Below, piece after piece: positions 19,289 to 26,671 of a stretch of DNA of 64,000 bases (position 1 is the stretch's first letter; each line of letters opens with the position of its first letter). The DNA comes from Mycobacterium sp. ITM-2016-00317 (GTDB lineage: Bacteria > Actinomycetota > Actinomycetes > Mycobacteriales > Mycobacteriaceae). The DNA is taken from contig NZ_CP134399.1 of the NCBI RefSeq assembly GCF_002968295.1, positions 3,968,001-4,032,000 on the forward strand, given 5' to 3'. The translations under genes were made by a program, and so were the position numbers. The notes under the pieces were generated by a model. That model was not told the DNA's origin and did not search any database. It saw nothing but the letters and a program-made list of their open reading frames with translations.

Positions 19289-20005
19289 ATGGTCGACCTC
19301 GAAATCGACGACGGTCTGGCGATCATCACCATCGACCGGCCGCACGCGCGCAATGCGATCTCGCTGGAGACCATGGAGCAGCTCGACAAGGCGCTCGACG
19401 GCGCCACGGGTGCGGCCGCGCTGGCGTTGACCGGCGCCGGCGACAAGGCCTTCGTCTCCGGCGGCGACCTCAAGGAATTGAGCGCACTGCGCACCGAGGA
19501 GCAGGCTGCGGCGATGGCGTTCCGGATGCGGTCGATCTGCGACCGGATCGCCGGCTTCCCCGGCCCGGTGCTGGCGGCGCTCAACGGCCATGCCCTCGGC
19601 GGCGGCGCCGAGTTCGCCGTGGCGGCCGACATCCGGGTGGCCGCCGACGACATCAAGATCGGCTTCAACCAGGTCGCGCTGGCGATCATGCCCGCATGGG
19701 GCGGCGCCGAACGGCTGGTTGAGCTGGTCGGCTACAGCAGGGCGCTGCTGCTGGCGGGCACCGGGCGCATCATGTCGGCCACCGACGCCGAACGCATCGG
19801 GCTGATCGACCAGGTGATACCGCGCGCCTCGTTCGACGAGCAGTGGCGGTTGATCGCCCGCGTGCTGGCCTCGGTGCCGGCCGGAGAGGTCAAACGTGTC
19901 ATGCGCGGCGTCCCGACCACCGAGGCGGTCGCGGCGTTCGCGCGGCTGTGGGTCGCCGACGAGCACTGGACCGCGGCCGACAAGGTGATGAACAAGGGCA
20001 AGTAG
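19289..20005 (+). CDS. Enoyl-CoA hydratase/isomerase (crotonase) family protein
   Basis: 238 aa crotonase fold. N-terminal ITIDRPHARNAIS, oxyanion-hole segment GHALGGGAEFAVAADI with the first catalytic Glu, and the second segment FNQVALAIMPAWGGAERL. In classical hydratases the second Glu lies in QPEIxLG; here the aligned residue is Gln, so this may be an isomerase, hydrolase or retro-Claisen member rather than a plain hydratase (inference). ATG at 19289 is preceded by CGGAG. It is followed 3 bases later by the convergent VOC gene. Confidence 0.85.
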   Translation: MVDLEIDDGLAIITIDRPHARNAISLETMEQLDKALDGATGAAALALTGAGDKAFVSGGDLKELSALRTEEQAAAMAFRMRSICDRIAGFPGPVLAALNGHALGGGAEFAVAADIRVAADDIKIGFNQVALAIMPAWGGAERLVELVGYSRALLLAGTGRIMSATDAERIGLIDQVIPRASFDEQWRLIARVLASVPAGEVKRVMRGVPTTEAVAAFARLWVADEHWTAADKVMNKGK

Positions 20006-20008
20006 CGG

Positions 20009-20527
20009 TCAGACGCCCATCTCGCGGACGGGATCGCGGCCGTCCCAGTCGGCCGCTGCGTCCCGCACGAACGTCGCCATCCCCTGGGTGGCTGCGTTGA
20101 GTTCCATGATCTCGACCACCGCCGCAGGGCCACCGGGCGGTTCCAGGTAGGCGAACCGCGTTCCCACGTCGCGGCCACCTGACCACACGACGGGCCAGCC
20201 GGCCGCCGCGACCGAGCGCATCGCCGCGTCGAAGTCCTCTGCCCAATAGGCCAATTGGTGAAAGCCCGGCCCCGAGGCGGCGAGGAACTCGGTGAAGATG
20301 CTCGGGGCGTTGTCATCCTGGCAGATCAATTCGACCTGGAGATCGCCACTGTTGGCGAGTGCCAGCGACAGCGTGATCTCGCACGGCTCACCGCGGTAGG
20401 TCACCCGCTGCGGCATCCGCCGGATCACATGCCAGGGCCCGACTCCGAGGGCCACCCAACTGTCCAGGGCGCGGTCCAGATCGTCGACGACATACCCGAT
20501 CTGACGGATGGGCCCGGGAAGAATCAT
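20009..20527 (-). CDS. VOC (glyoxalase/dioxygenase fold) protein
   Basis: 172 aa, one or two VOC modules: IRQIGYVVDDLDRALDSWVA at the N-terminus, GPGFHQLAYWAEDFDAAMRS at the middle and AAVVEIMELN near the end. His and Glu of the second half are present; the first-module His is Gln. Possible roles are an epimerase, lyase or CoA-ester isomerase. No ribosome site precedes the ATG at 20527, but TACCGT (a TANNNT -10 element) ends 6 bases before it, so the message is probably leaderless. It is divergent from the DUF35 gene. Confidence 0.75.
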   Translation of the reverse strand: MILPGPIRQIGYVVDDLDRALDSWVALGVGPWHVIRRMPQRVTYRGEPCEITLSLALANSGDLQVELICQDDNAPSIFTEFLAASGPGFHQLAYWAEDFDAAMRSVAAAGWPVVWSGGRDVGTRFAYLEPPGGPAAVVEIMELNAATQGMATFVRDAAADWDGRDPVREMGV

Positions 20528-20592
20528 GCGCGCACGGTAGCAAGCTGCGGGCCGCATGCGGGCCACCTTCAACCGCCATGTTCTCTCTAGAC

Positions 20593-20607
20593 GAGAACGT
20601 CATTTCC
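20593..20607. promoter_or_regulatory. Weak GAGAAT-type operator
   Basis: GAGAAC-gtc-ATTTCC: a good left half and weak right half of the island palindrome, 4 bases before the DUF35 gene start and 66 bases from the VOC gene start. Confidence 0.45.
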
Positions 20608-20611
20608 GATT

Positions 20612-21052
20612 ATGGTCACTCTCGTGTCGACCACACAGCGCGCGCTTGCGCCCGAAATCTCCACCTGGCCGAATGACGATCCGCAGCTGATCGGCAGCTC
20701 CTGCGGCACCTGCGGCGCCACCACGTTCCCGGTGCAGCAGCGCTGCCCGAAGTGCAGCGGCGGCGAGATGTCCGACGCGCTCCTTCCGCGGCGCGGCACG
20801 CTGATCGCGTGGACGACCCAGGGCTTCCCGCCCGGCGCACCCTACAAGGGGCCGACCGGCAAGGACTTCGTCCCGTTCGGCGTCGGCCTGGTGCAGCTCG
20901 ACGAGATGATTCGCGTCGAGGGCCGGCTCACCGAGAACGACCCGGCCAAACTGCAATTCGGCCAGGAGGTCGAGCTGACCATGATTCCGTTCACCTCCGA
21001 CGAGGACGGCACCGAGGTCATCACCTTCGCATTCCAACCCGTCGAAAACTGA
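20612..21052 (+). CDS. DUF35 zinc-ribbon/OB-fold acyl-CoA-binding protein
   Basis: 146 aa. A rubredoxin-like zinc ribbon with two Cys pairs (SSCGTCGATTFPVQQRCPKC, residues about 30-50) is followed by an OB fold that binds acyl-CoA (GTLIAWTTQGFPPGAPYK ... FGVGLVQLDEMIRVEG). Such proteins partner thiolase-fold enzymes; ChsH2's DUF35 domain with Ltp2 is the known steroid side-chain aldolase case. The thiolase-fold partner follows 11 bases downstream. ATG at 20612 or GTG at 20624 are both possible starts. Confidence 0.88.
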   Translation: MVTLVSTTQRALAPEISTWPNDDPQLIGSSCGTCGATTFPVQQRCPKCSGGEMSDALLPRRGTLIAWTTQGFPPGAPYKGPTGKDFVPFGVGLVQLDEMIRVEGRLTENDPAKLQFGQEVELTMIPFTSDEDGTEVITFAFQPVEN

Positions 21053-21063
21053 GGACAGCGACC

Positions 21064-22218
21064 ATGACGAGCTCAGCCAACGACGTCGCGATCATCGGCG
21101 TCGGCCTGCATCCGTTCGGCCGCTTCGACAAGACCGCGATGCAGATGGGCGCCGAAGCCATCCAGTCCGCCCTGACCGATGCCGGCGTGGAGTGGAAGGA
21201 CATCCAGTTCGGCTTCGGCGGCAGCTACGAGGTGTCCAATCCCGACGCCGTCACCCGCCTGGTCGGCCTGACCGGTATCACGTTCACCAACGTGTTCAAC
21301 GCGTGTGCCACCGCGGCCTCGGCGATCCAGCAGACCGCCGACACCATCCGCCTCGGCAAGTACGACATCGGGATCGCCATCGGGCTGGACAAGCACCCGC
21401 GCGGCGCGTTCACCGATGATCCCGCCAAACTCGCGCTTCCCCAGTGGTATGCCGAGAACGGCCAGTTCGTCACCACCAAGTTCTTCGGCATGAAGGCCAA
21501 CCACTACCTGCACAAGCACAACATCTCCGAGGAGACGCTGGCGCGGGTGGCCAACAAGAACTTCCGCAATGGCGAGAAAAACCCGAATGCGTTCCGGCGC
21601 AAGGAGATTTCCGTCGAGGAGATCATGGCCTCGCCGGTGTTGAACTACCCGCTGCGGCAGTACATGTTCTGCGCTCCCGACGAGGGCGCCGCGGCGGTCA
21701 TCATGTGCCGCGCCGATATCGCCCACAAGTTCACCGACAAGCCGGTGTTCGTGCGTGCCAGCGAGATTCGGACCCGCACCTTCGGCGCCTACGAGGTGCA
21801 CGCGACCTCGGCGCCGCTGGACGAGGATCCCTCGCCGACGGTGTACGCCGCCAAGGCCGCCTACGAGGCCGCAGGCATCGGCCCCGAGGACGTCGACATC
21901 GCCCAGTTGCAGGACACCGACGCCGGCGCCGAGGTGATCCACATGGCCGAGACCGGGCTGTGCGCCGACGGCGAACAGGAGAAACTGCTGGCCGACGGCG
22001 CGACCGAGATCGACGGCAGCATCCCGGTCAACACCGATGGCGGGCTGATCGCCAACGGCGAGCCCATCGGCGCGTCCGGGTTGCGTCAAGTCCACGAGTT
22101 GGTGCGCCAGCTCCGCGGTGAGGCCGGCGACCGGCAGGTGCCGGGCAGTCCTCGCGTCGGGCTGGCCCAGGTGTACGGCGCGCCCGGCACCGCCTCGGCA
22201 ACGATCTTGTCGCTCTAG
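21064..22218 (+). CDS. Thiolase-fold lipid-transfer protein (Ltp2-like)
   Basis: 384 aa SCP2-thiolase-type protein. The nucleophile region reads FNACATAASAIQ. The C-terminal GHP motif of true thiolases is replaced: VNTDGGLIANGEPIGASG, with Glu in the His position. Loss of this His is what one expects of a retro-aldolase (Ltp2 type) rather than a thiolase, so a carbon-carbon aldol cleavage of a CoA thioester with the DUF35 partner is the likeliest role (inference). ATG at 21064 follows an AGGACAG sequence. Confidence 0.87.
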   Translation: MTSSANDVAIIGVGLHPFGRFDKTAMQMGAEAIQSALTDAGVEWKDIQFGFGGSYEVSNPDAVTRLVGLTGITFTNVFNACATAASAIQQTADTIRLGKYDIGIAIGLDKHPRGAFTDDPAKLALPQWYAENGQFVTTKFFGMKANHYLHKHNISEETLARVANKNFRNGEKNPNAFRRKEISVEEIMASPVLNYPLRQYMFCAPDEGAAAVIMCRADIAHKFTDKPVFVRASEIRTRTFGAYEVHATSAPLDEDPSPTVYAAKAAYEAAGIGPEDVDIAQLQDTDAGAEVIHMAETGLCADGEQEKLLADGATEIDGSIPVNTDGGLIANGEPIGASGLRQVHELVRQLRGEAGDRQVPGSPRVGLAQVYGAPGTASATILSL

Positions 22219-22253
22219 GGTTTTCCCGCAGCGATGGGGATCCGATCGCGGCA

Positions 22254-22880
22254 CTACCCGTCGTGAGACGGGTCCGGGGCGTCGAACAGATCCGGCGGCG
22301 GATCACCCTCGAGGCGCCGGATCCAGCCCTCACAGAACGCGAACGTCTCGGCGTGACCGTTGTCCATCCCGAGAGCCCGTTCCATCACCAGCGCCTGCGA
22401 CACGCTGGTCGCGAACACCGTCCACACCACCGGCGGCACCTCGGCCGAGTCCATGCCGTAGCGCGTCAGCGCGTCGGCGATGGCGCGGTTCTGCTCCTGT
22501 CGGAAGCGCTCGGCGTAGTAGACGATCTCCGCGCGCAATGCCTTGCGGTGGTGGGCCAGACCCATGAACTCCATCGTCAACCGCGTCGCCTCGGGGGCGG
22601 TGCTGAACCGCCACAGCGCCCACAACGGCTGTGGGGACTGCAACGCGGTGGACAGCAGCGCCAGGCCCTCTTCGGCCCTGCGACGGAAGACCGCCAGGAA
22701 CAAATCCTCCATCGTGCGGAAGTAGTAATGCACCAACTGGGGTTTGAGCCCCGCCTTGTCGGCCACCCGGCGGGAGGTCACCGCGGCGTAGCCCTCCTCG
22801 AGGAGCAGTTGCTCGGCCGCATCGAGCAGTACCACCCGGTTCTTCGCGTCCGGCGCCCCGATTCGTCGCGCCGTTGCCAT
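22254..22880 (-). CDS. TetR-family transcriptional regulator
   Basis: About 208 aa. N-terminal helix-turn-helix: LLDAAEQLLLEEGYAAVTSR, RVADKAGLKPQLVHYYFRTM, typical of TetR. The C-terminal ligand domain has no recognisable signature. Start taken at the ATG beginning ATARRIGAPD (22880); an ATG at 22892 is also possible. It is divergent from the P450 at 23064, and an inverted repeat at 22998-23015 lies between them. Whether it also reads the GAGAAT palindromes is unknown. Confidence 0.88.
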   Translation of the reverse strand: MATARRIGAPDAKNRVVLLDAAEQLLLEEGYAAVTSRRVADKAGLKPQLVHYYFRTMEDLFLAVFRRRAEEGLALLSTALQSPQPLWALWRFSTAPEATRLTMEFMGLAHHRKALRAEIVYYAERFRQEQNRAIADALTRYGMDSAEVPPVVWTVFATSVSQALVMERALGMDNGHAETFAFCEGWIRRLEGDPPPDLFDAPDPSHDG

Positions 22881-22997
22881 CGCTACTCCCACCTCCGTCG
22901 TCGCTGCCCCTCAAGCGTGACACCACCGGTGACCCGTCGGCATGCAGATCGTCACATACCGCCAGCGTGCCGATCTTGACCCTAGCTCCGACCCCAT

Positions 22998-23015
22998 GCT
23001 AAGCAAGTGCTCAGC
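22998..23015. promoter_or_regulatory. Inverted repeat GCTAAGCA-AG-TGCTCAGC
   Basis: Arms GCTAAGCA and TGCTCAGC match in 7 of 8 positions around a 2-base centre. It lies 49 bases before the P450 start and 117 bases from the TetR gene start: a good candidate for this TetR's own operator. It differs from the GAGAAT palindrome. Confidence 0.6.
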
Positions 23016-23063
23016 AATTCACGCAATCGCGAACAGACCCGCCAGCCCCGGGAGGCCTCGGAC

Positions 23064-24344
23064 ATGACCGACTTCGACACGATCGACTACTTCACCGATC
23101 CGTCCCTGGTGCCCGATCCCCACCCGTACTTCGACCACCTGCGCAGCAAGTGCCCGGTGGTCCAGGAGCCGAACTACGGCGTGCTGGCGGTCACCGGCTA
23201 CGAGGAGGCCGCGACGGTCCTCAAGGACTCGGACACCTTCTCGTCCTGCATCGCCGTGGCTGGGCCCTTCCCGCCGCTGCCGTTCACTCCCGAGGGCGAC
23301 GACATCACCGACCAGATCACCGCGCACCGGCAGCAGATGCCGCTGTTCGAGCACATGGTCACCATGGATCCGCCCGACCACACCAATGCCCGCTCCCTGC
23401 TCAACCGGCTGCTGACGCCCAGCCGGCTCAAGGAGAACGAGGACTTCATGTGGCGACTGGCCGACGAGGTTCTGGACGACTTCGTCGCCGCCGGCCGGTG
23501 CGAGTTCCTATCCGCGTATGCAAAACCGTTCTCGCTGTTGGTGATCGCCGACATGCTGGGTGTCCCCGAGGCCGACCACGAAGAGTTCCGCACGGTGCTG
23601 GGCGCACCGCGTCCCGGCGCCAACGTGGGCTCTCTCGACCACAGCGACCTGGTCAGCGCCAATCCGCTGGAGTGGCTCGACGAGAAGTTCATCGGCTACC
23701 TGGAGGACCGCCGCAAGGAGCCCCGCGACGACGTGCTGACCGCGCTGGCGACGGCCAAGTACCCGGACGGTTCGACCCCGCCGGTGATCGAGGTGGTGCG
23801 GTCGGCGACCTTCCTGTTCGCCGCCGGACAGGAAACCACCACCAAGTTGCTCACCGCCTCGCTGCGGGTGCTCGGCGACCATCCCGAGGTGCAGGAGCGG
23901 CTGCGCCGCGACCGTAGCCGCATCCCCGTGTTCGTCGAGGAGGCACTGCGGATGGACGCTCCGGTCAAGAGCCAGTTCCGGCTGGCCAAGAAGAACACCC
24001 GCGTCGGCGACATGGACGTGCCGGCCGGGACCACGATGATGGTGTGTCCCGGCGCGGTCAACCGCGACCCGAAGCGCTTCGACCACCCGCACGAATTCGA
24101 CTTGGACCGCAAGAACGTTCGCGAGCACATCGCGTTCGGCCGTGGCGTGCACTCCTGCCCGGGCGGACCGCTTGCACGCGTGGAGGGCCGGGTCTCGATC
24201 GAGCGGATCCTGGACCGGATGGGCGACATCGCAATCGACGAGGAACTGCACGGCCCGGCGGGAGCGCGTCGTTACAACTACGAGCCGACGTTCATCCTGC
24301 GCGGACTGACCGAGCTGAACATCACGTTCGACCCTATTCGCTGA
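23064..24344 (+). CDS. Cytochrome P450
   Basis: 426 aa soluble bacterial P450. I-helix FAAGQETTTK near residue 252, ExxR in EEALRMD, heme loop FGRGVHSCPGG with the Cys ligand near residue 365. The ATG at 23064 has GGGAGG 8 bases upstream. No ferredoxin gene follows directly; it would have to borrow one of the island ferredoxins. Substrate unknown; likely hydroxylates a hydrophobic pathway substrate. Probably controlled by the divergent TetR. Confidence 0.93.
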   Translation: MTDFDTIDYFTDPSLVPDPHPYFDHLRSKCPVVQEPNYGVLAVTGYEEAATVLKDSDTFSSCIAVAGPFPPLPFTPEGDDITDQITAHRQQMPLFEHMVTMDPPDHTNARSLLNRLLTPSRLKENEDFMWRLADEVLDDFVAAGRCEFLSAYAKPFSLLVIADMLGVPEADHEEFRTVLGAPRPGANVGSLDHSDLVSANPLEWLDEKFIGYLEDRRKEPRDDVLTALATAKYPDGSTPPVIEVVRSATFLFAAGQETTTKLLTASLRVLGDHPEVQERLRRDRSRIPVFVEEALRMDAPVKSQFRLAKKNTRVGDMDVPAGTTMMVCPGAVNRDPKRFDHPHEFDLDRKNVREHIAFGRGVHSCPGGPLARVEGRVSIERILDRMGDIAIDEELHGPAGARRYNYEPTFILRGLTELNITFDPIR

Positions 24345-24398
24345 CCGGGACCGAATCCGGGTCGGTCTTGACGGCGAAACCGGCCGACCCAGGCCTTC

Positions 24399-24413
24399 GG
24401 GGTTGATATTCTC
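24399..24413. promoter_or_regulatory. TGATATTCTCCGC element upstream of exported-protein genes
   Basis: A single ATTCTC half-site (24408-24413) in the 13-mer TGATATTCTCCGC, which is repeated exactly at 26032-26044 before another exported-protein gene. It lies about 100 bases upstream of the gene at 24514. Confidence 0.5.
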
Positions 24414-24513
24414 CGCTGGGAACAACGGCGGTCTCCACCAAGGAGATTGACCTTCCAGAAGTCTCGGCGCTCCCCGGGCGGTTCACCCGCAGCGCCGCTC
24501 AGTGTGGAGGAAT

Positions 24514-24975
24514 GTGTTGAAGCCGGTTCTCTTGAGCGCTGTTCTGGCCGCCACGGCGCTGGTGGCGCCGCCGCCGGCGTCGGCGGCGATGTTCTTCGGC
24601 AACTACGCCATGCACATCCCCGACCGCAGGGACTTCCACACCTACATCTGGGCGGCGAATTCCCCGTGCCGTAACCCGGACAACTCCAAGCGCACCGACT
24701 GCATACGGGTCAACATCGAACCGCAGCCGATCGCCAAGGCGGCCTACGCCAGCGTGGACGCATGGCTGGCCGACGGCCGCTACACGCTGGTGGTCGACGA
24801 TCCGTTCGGGTTGCGCTGCGGGGACATCTATTACGGGCCGACCATCCCGACGCACGACGTGTACACGTGGGACGCAACCACGCTCGCCGGACAGATGGTG
24901 TCCACGTTCGCCGCGGGATGCGACGGCGCACCGGGCGGGCAGCGCACCTACCCCTTCTTCCTGACCAGGATGTGA
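24514..24975 (+). CDS. Exported mycobacterial protein, divergent relative of the 26085 gene
   Basis: About 153 aa. Sec signal peptide VLLSAVLAATALVAPPPASA followed by AMFFGNY. The mature protein has four Cys and ends GCDG...RTYPFFLTRM, which resembles the layout of the exported protein at 26085 (two Cys mid-protein, a CG(D/R) near the end, then YP or MPF and a basic tail). Start is uncertain: GGAGG at 24506 is followed by GTG at 24514 and TTG at 24517. It probably acts in the periplasm/cell envelope; function unknown. Confidence 0.7.
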   Translation: MLKPVLLSAVLAATALVAPPPASAAMFFGNYAMHIPDRRDFHTYIWAANSPCRNPDNSKRTDCIRVNIEPQPIAKAAYASVDAWLADGRYTLVVDDPFGLRCGDIYYGPTIPTHDVYTWDATTLAGQMVSTFAAGCDGAPGGQRTYPFFLTRM

Positions 24976-24977
24976 CG

Positions 24978-25448
24978 ATGACGAAGACGATGGCAACCGC
25001 GACGACCCGCACCAAGACGGTCACGACCACCGCGCTGGCCGCCGCCGTGGCGGGAGCGGTGAGCTTCGCAGCGCCCGTCTCCGCGCAGGGGCCGCCGATG
25101 CACCAGGTGCGCTACACGGTCACCTCCGACGCGCCGCACTTCGCGCGCATCTACTACCGCAACGTCGAACCTGCGGTGTTCTCGGACTACAGCCACAATC
25201 CGTTCATCTTCAGCCCCAAGGCCGAAGTCGAGATCGGCCCGGACCGGCCGTGGGTACTCGATGCCCAGCTCGCCGACCCGACCATGTGGGCGATGGTCAC
25301 CGTACAGAGCGCCGAGTCAGCGGAACTCGCCACACCGGCCTCGGCGCTGTCCGCCTCGAGTTTCTCCTGCGAGCTGTCCGTCGACGGCGTCGTGGTGAAG
25401 ACCAACAGCGGAAGCAAGGGCGCGTTGTGCTCGATTCGTAACTGGTGA
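24978..25448 (+). CDS. Exported MmpS-like protein
   Basis: 156 aa with an N-terminal signal (TTTALAAAVAGAVSFAAPVSA, about residues 16-36). The mature domain reads HQVRYTVTSDAPHFARIYYR ... WVLDAQLADPTMWAMVTVQS ... FSCELSVDGVVVKTNSGSKG, similar to the extracellular domain of MmpS proteins (YxV, ITVDGVVKxE, two Cys). No MmpL partner gene is nearby, so it may work with the adjacent Mce system (inference). It starts 2 bases after the previous stop and is co-transcribed with it. Confidence 0.7.
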   Translation: MTKTMATATTRTKTVTTTALAAAVAGAVSFAAPVSAQGPPMHQVRYTVTSDAPHFARIYYRNVEPAVFSDYSHNPFIFSPKAEVEIGPDRPWVLDAQLADPTMWAMVTVQSAESAELATPASALSASSFSCELSVDGVVVKTNSGSKGALCSIRNW

Positions 25449-25498
25449 CCCGGCGTCTCCTGGCGCCGGTGTCGCACCGGTCCTGACGCGGCGACGCG

Positions 25499-25906
25499 TC
25501 AGGCGTCGCCGCGGCGCCAGCGGCTTTCGCCGTTCATCGCCACGCACGCCAGGAACAATCCGTCCGGTGCCTGCGCGAGTGCGTTGGCGTAGCCGGTGCA
25601 GTCGCTGTTCTCGTCCCTGATCCCGGCCATAGGCGGCGAGCGGAACCAGCGCGGCTCGAGTCTCCGCGGAGACCCGCAGAACACCAGCCGGCCCGGCCGG
25701 GTCGACACCCCGGCGACCGCGGTGCCGAAGACGAAATAGCTGGTGTTCGAACAGTAGGACCCTTGCACGACATTCGGGGTGATGCCCGGAACGCAGAACG
25801 CGTCGTTGCACGTTTGCGGCTGGCCCGGAGGTTGAGCTTGAGCCTGCGGAGCAGTCAGCATTCCCGCGGCCACCACCGTTGCCGCCGCTATCCCAGTCAG
25901 ACGCAC
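25499..25906 (-). CDS. Small Cys-rich exported protein
   Basis: 135 aa. The GTG at 25906 is chosen because it opens a clear signal peptide, RLTGIAAATVVAAGMLTAPQ then AQAQPPG; longer frames from 26236 run through the operator region and are not protein-like. The mature part has six Cys (CNDAFC, SYC, VFC, DCTG, LACV) and no recognised domain. Convergent with the MmpS-like gene and divergent from the 26085 gene; both face the palindrome at 25942. Confidence 0.7.
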   Translation of the reverse strand: MRLTGIAAATVVAAGMLTAPQAQAQPPGQPQTCNDAFCVPGITPNVVQGSYCSNTSYFVFGTAVAGVSTRPGRLVFCGSPRRLEPRWFRSPPMAGIRDENSDCTGYANALAQAPDGLFLACVAMNGESRWRRGDA

Positions 25907-25941
25907 GACACCACTCTCGCATATCTCGGAAAACGAACTCT

Positions 25942-25959
25942 CGATATTGGAGAATATCG
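25942..25959. promoter_or_regulatory. Perfect palindrome CGATATTGGAGAATATCG
   Basis: Arms CGATATT and AATATCG around GGAG, 36 bases upstream of the minus-strand exported-protein gene and 125 bases upstream of the plus-strand one. It contains a GGAGAATATC half-site of the island motif. Confidence 0.55.
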
Positions 25960-26026
25960 CAGCGGAGAAATTTATGCGCTCCCGGTCCGCCTTCGCAATC
26001 CGGTTGAAGCACAACGCCTCTAGTTC

Positions 26027-26041
26027 GAAACTGATATTCTC
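26027..26041. promoter_or_regulatory. GAAACT-N3-ATTCTC element
   Basis: GAAACT-gat-ATTCTC: a perfect right half and degenerate left half, 43 bases before the gene at 26085, within TGATATTCTCCGC shared with 24401-24413. Confidence 0.5.
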
Positions 26042-26084
26042 CGCAATTGAGATCCCTACTATCCGCGACGGAGGAGCCACGCCG

Positions 26085-26594
26085 ATGTCGGCCTCCAAGA
26101 TGACTGCCGGTGCCGCGATCGTAGCGGCCACCACCGTAGCCAGTGTCATGTTCGCCGGATCCGCAGGCGCAGAATCGGACTGGGGCATCAACGGCACCTT
26201 CACCGTCTCGTCGAACGGTGACCTGGCCAGGATCAACGAGCGCTACCAGGACCAGCCGGGCGAGCGCGCAACGTGGACCGTCTCCACGCAGTGCATCTCG
26301 CCCAACGAGTGCGCCGGCACGGTGAACAGCGACGAAGGCTGGAGCGCACCGATTTACACGACCAACGGCCTCTGGTACGTCAAACGTGTGGTGCCCGGAT
26401 GGCGGTACTGCGCCGACGGTCAACCGGTCGAAGGCCTGCGGACCTACAAGATCTACCCGGTGGGATTCGACGGCCACTACAACGCCGCTTCCGACGAATA
26501 TGCCGGGGAGAACCAGACGCTGGGTCCCAGCGGCTCGTGCGGCCGCAACCAGTGGCCCCAGATCAGGATGCCGTTCTACATGCGCAAGATGTAG
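26085..26594 (+). CDS. Exported mycobacterial protein of unknown function
   Basis: 169 aa. Signal peptide AAIVAATTVASVMFAGSAGA is followed by ESDWGINGTFTVSSNG. Motifs of a mycobacterial exported family: ATWTVSTQCISPNECAG, GWSAPIY, YCADGQPV, SGSCGRNQWPQIRMPF. Four Cys suggest two disulfides. The ATG at 26085 has GGAGGA 10 bases upstream; the longer frame from 25947 crosses the promoter. It is convergent with mceF and separated by a bidirectional terminator. Role unknown; context suggests an envelope partner of the Mce importer. Confidence 0.75.
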   Translation: MSASKMTAGAAIVAATTVASVMFAGSAGAESDWGINGTFTVSSNGDLARINERYQDQPGERATWTVSTQCISPNECAGTVNSDEGWSAPIYTTNGLWYVKRVVPGWRYCADGQPVEGLRTYKIYPVGFDGHYNAASDEYAGENQTLGPSGSCGRNQWPQIRMPFYMRKM

Positions 26595-26616
26595 ACGCAA
26601 ACTTCATCTGCACAAC

Positions 26617-26656
26617 GAGAACCGGCCCCAGGCGAATCGCCCGGGGCCGGTTTCTC
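26617..26656. terminator. Bidirectional stem-loop terminator
   Basis: Left arm 26617-26629 (GAGAACCGGCCCC) pairs with right arm 26643-26656 (GGGGCCGGTTTCTC) with a one-base bulge; the loop has an inner GGCG/CGCC stem. It is flanked by TTTCTCG on one side and GAGAA on the other, and sits between the convergent ends of the exported-protein gene and mceF, so it can stop transcription from both sides. Confidence 0.8.
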
Positions 26657-26671
26657 GTTCTGTGCGTGCCG

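Noticed and set aside
17714..20005. 763-codon frame ending in the crotonase gene
   Set aside because: Only the last 238 codons are protein-like; the rest is antisense to the acyl-CoA ligase. The gene starts at 19289.
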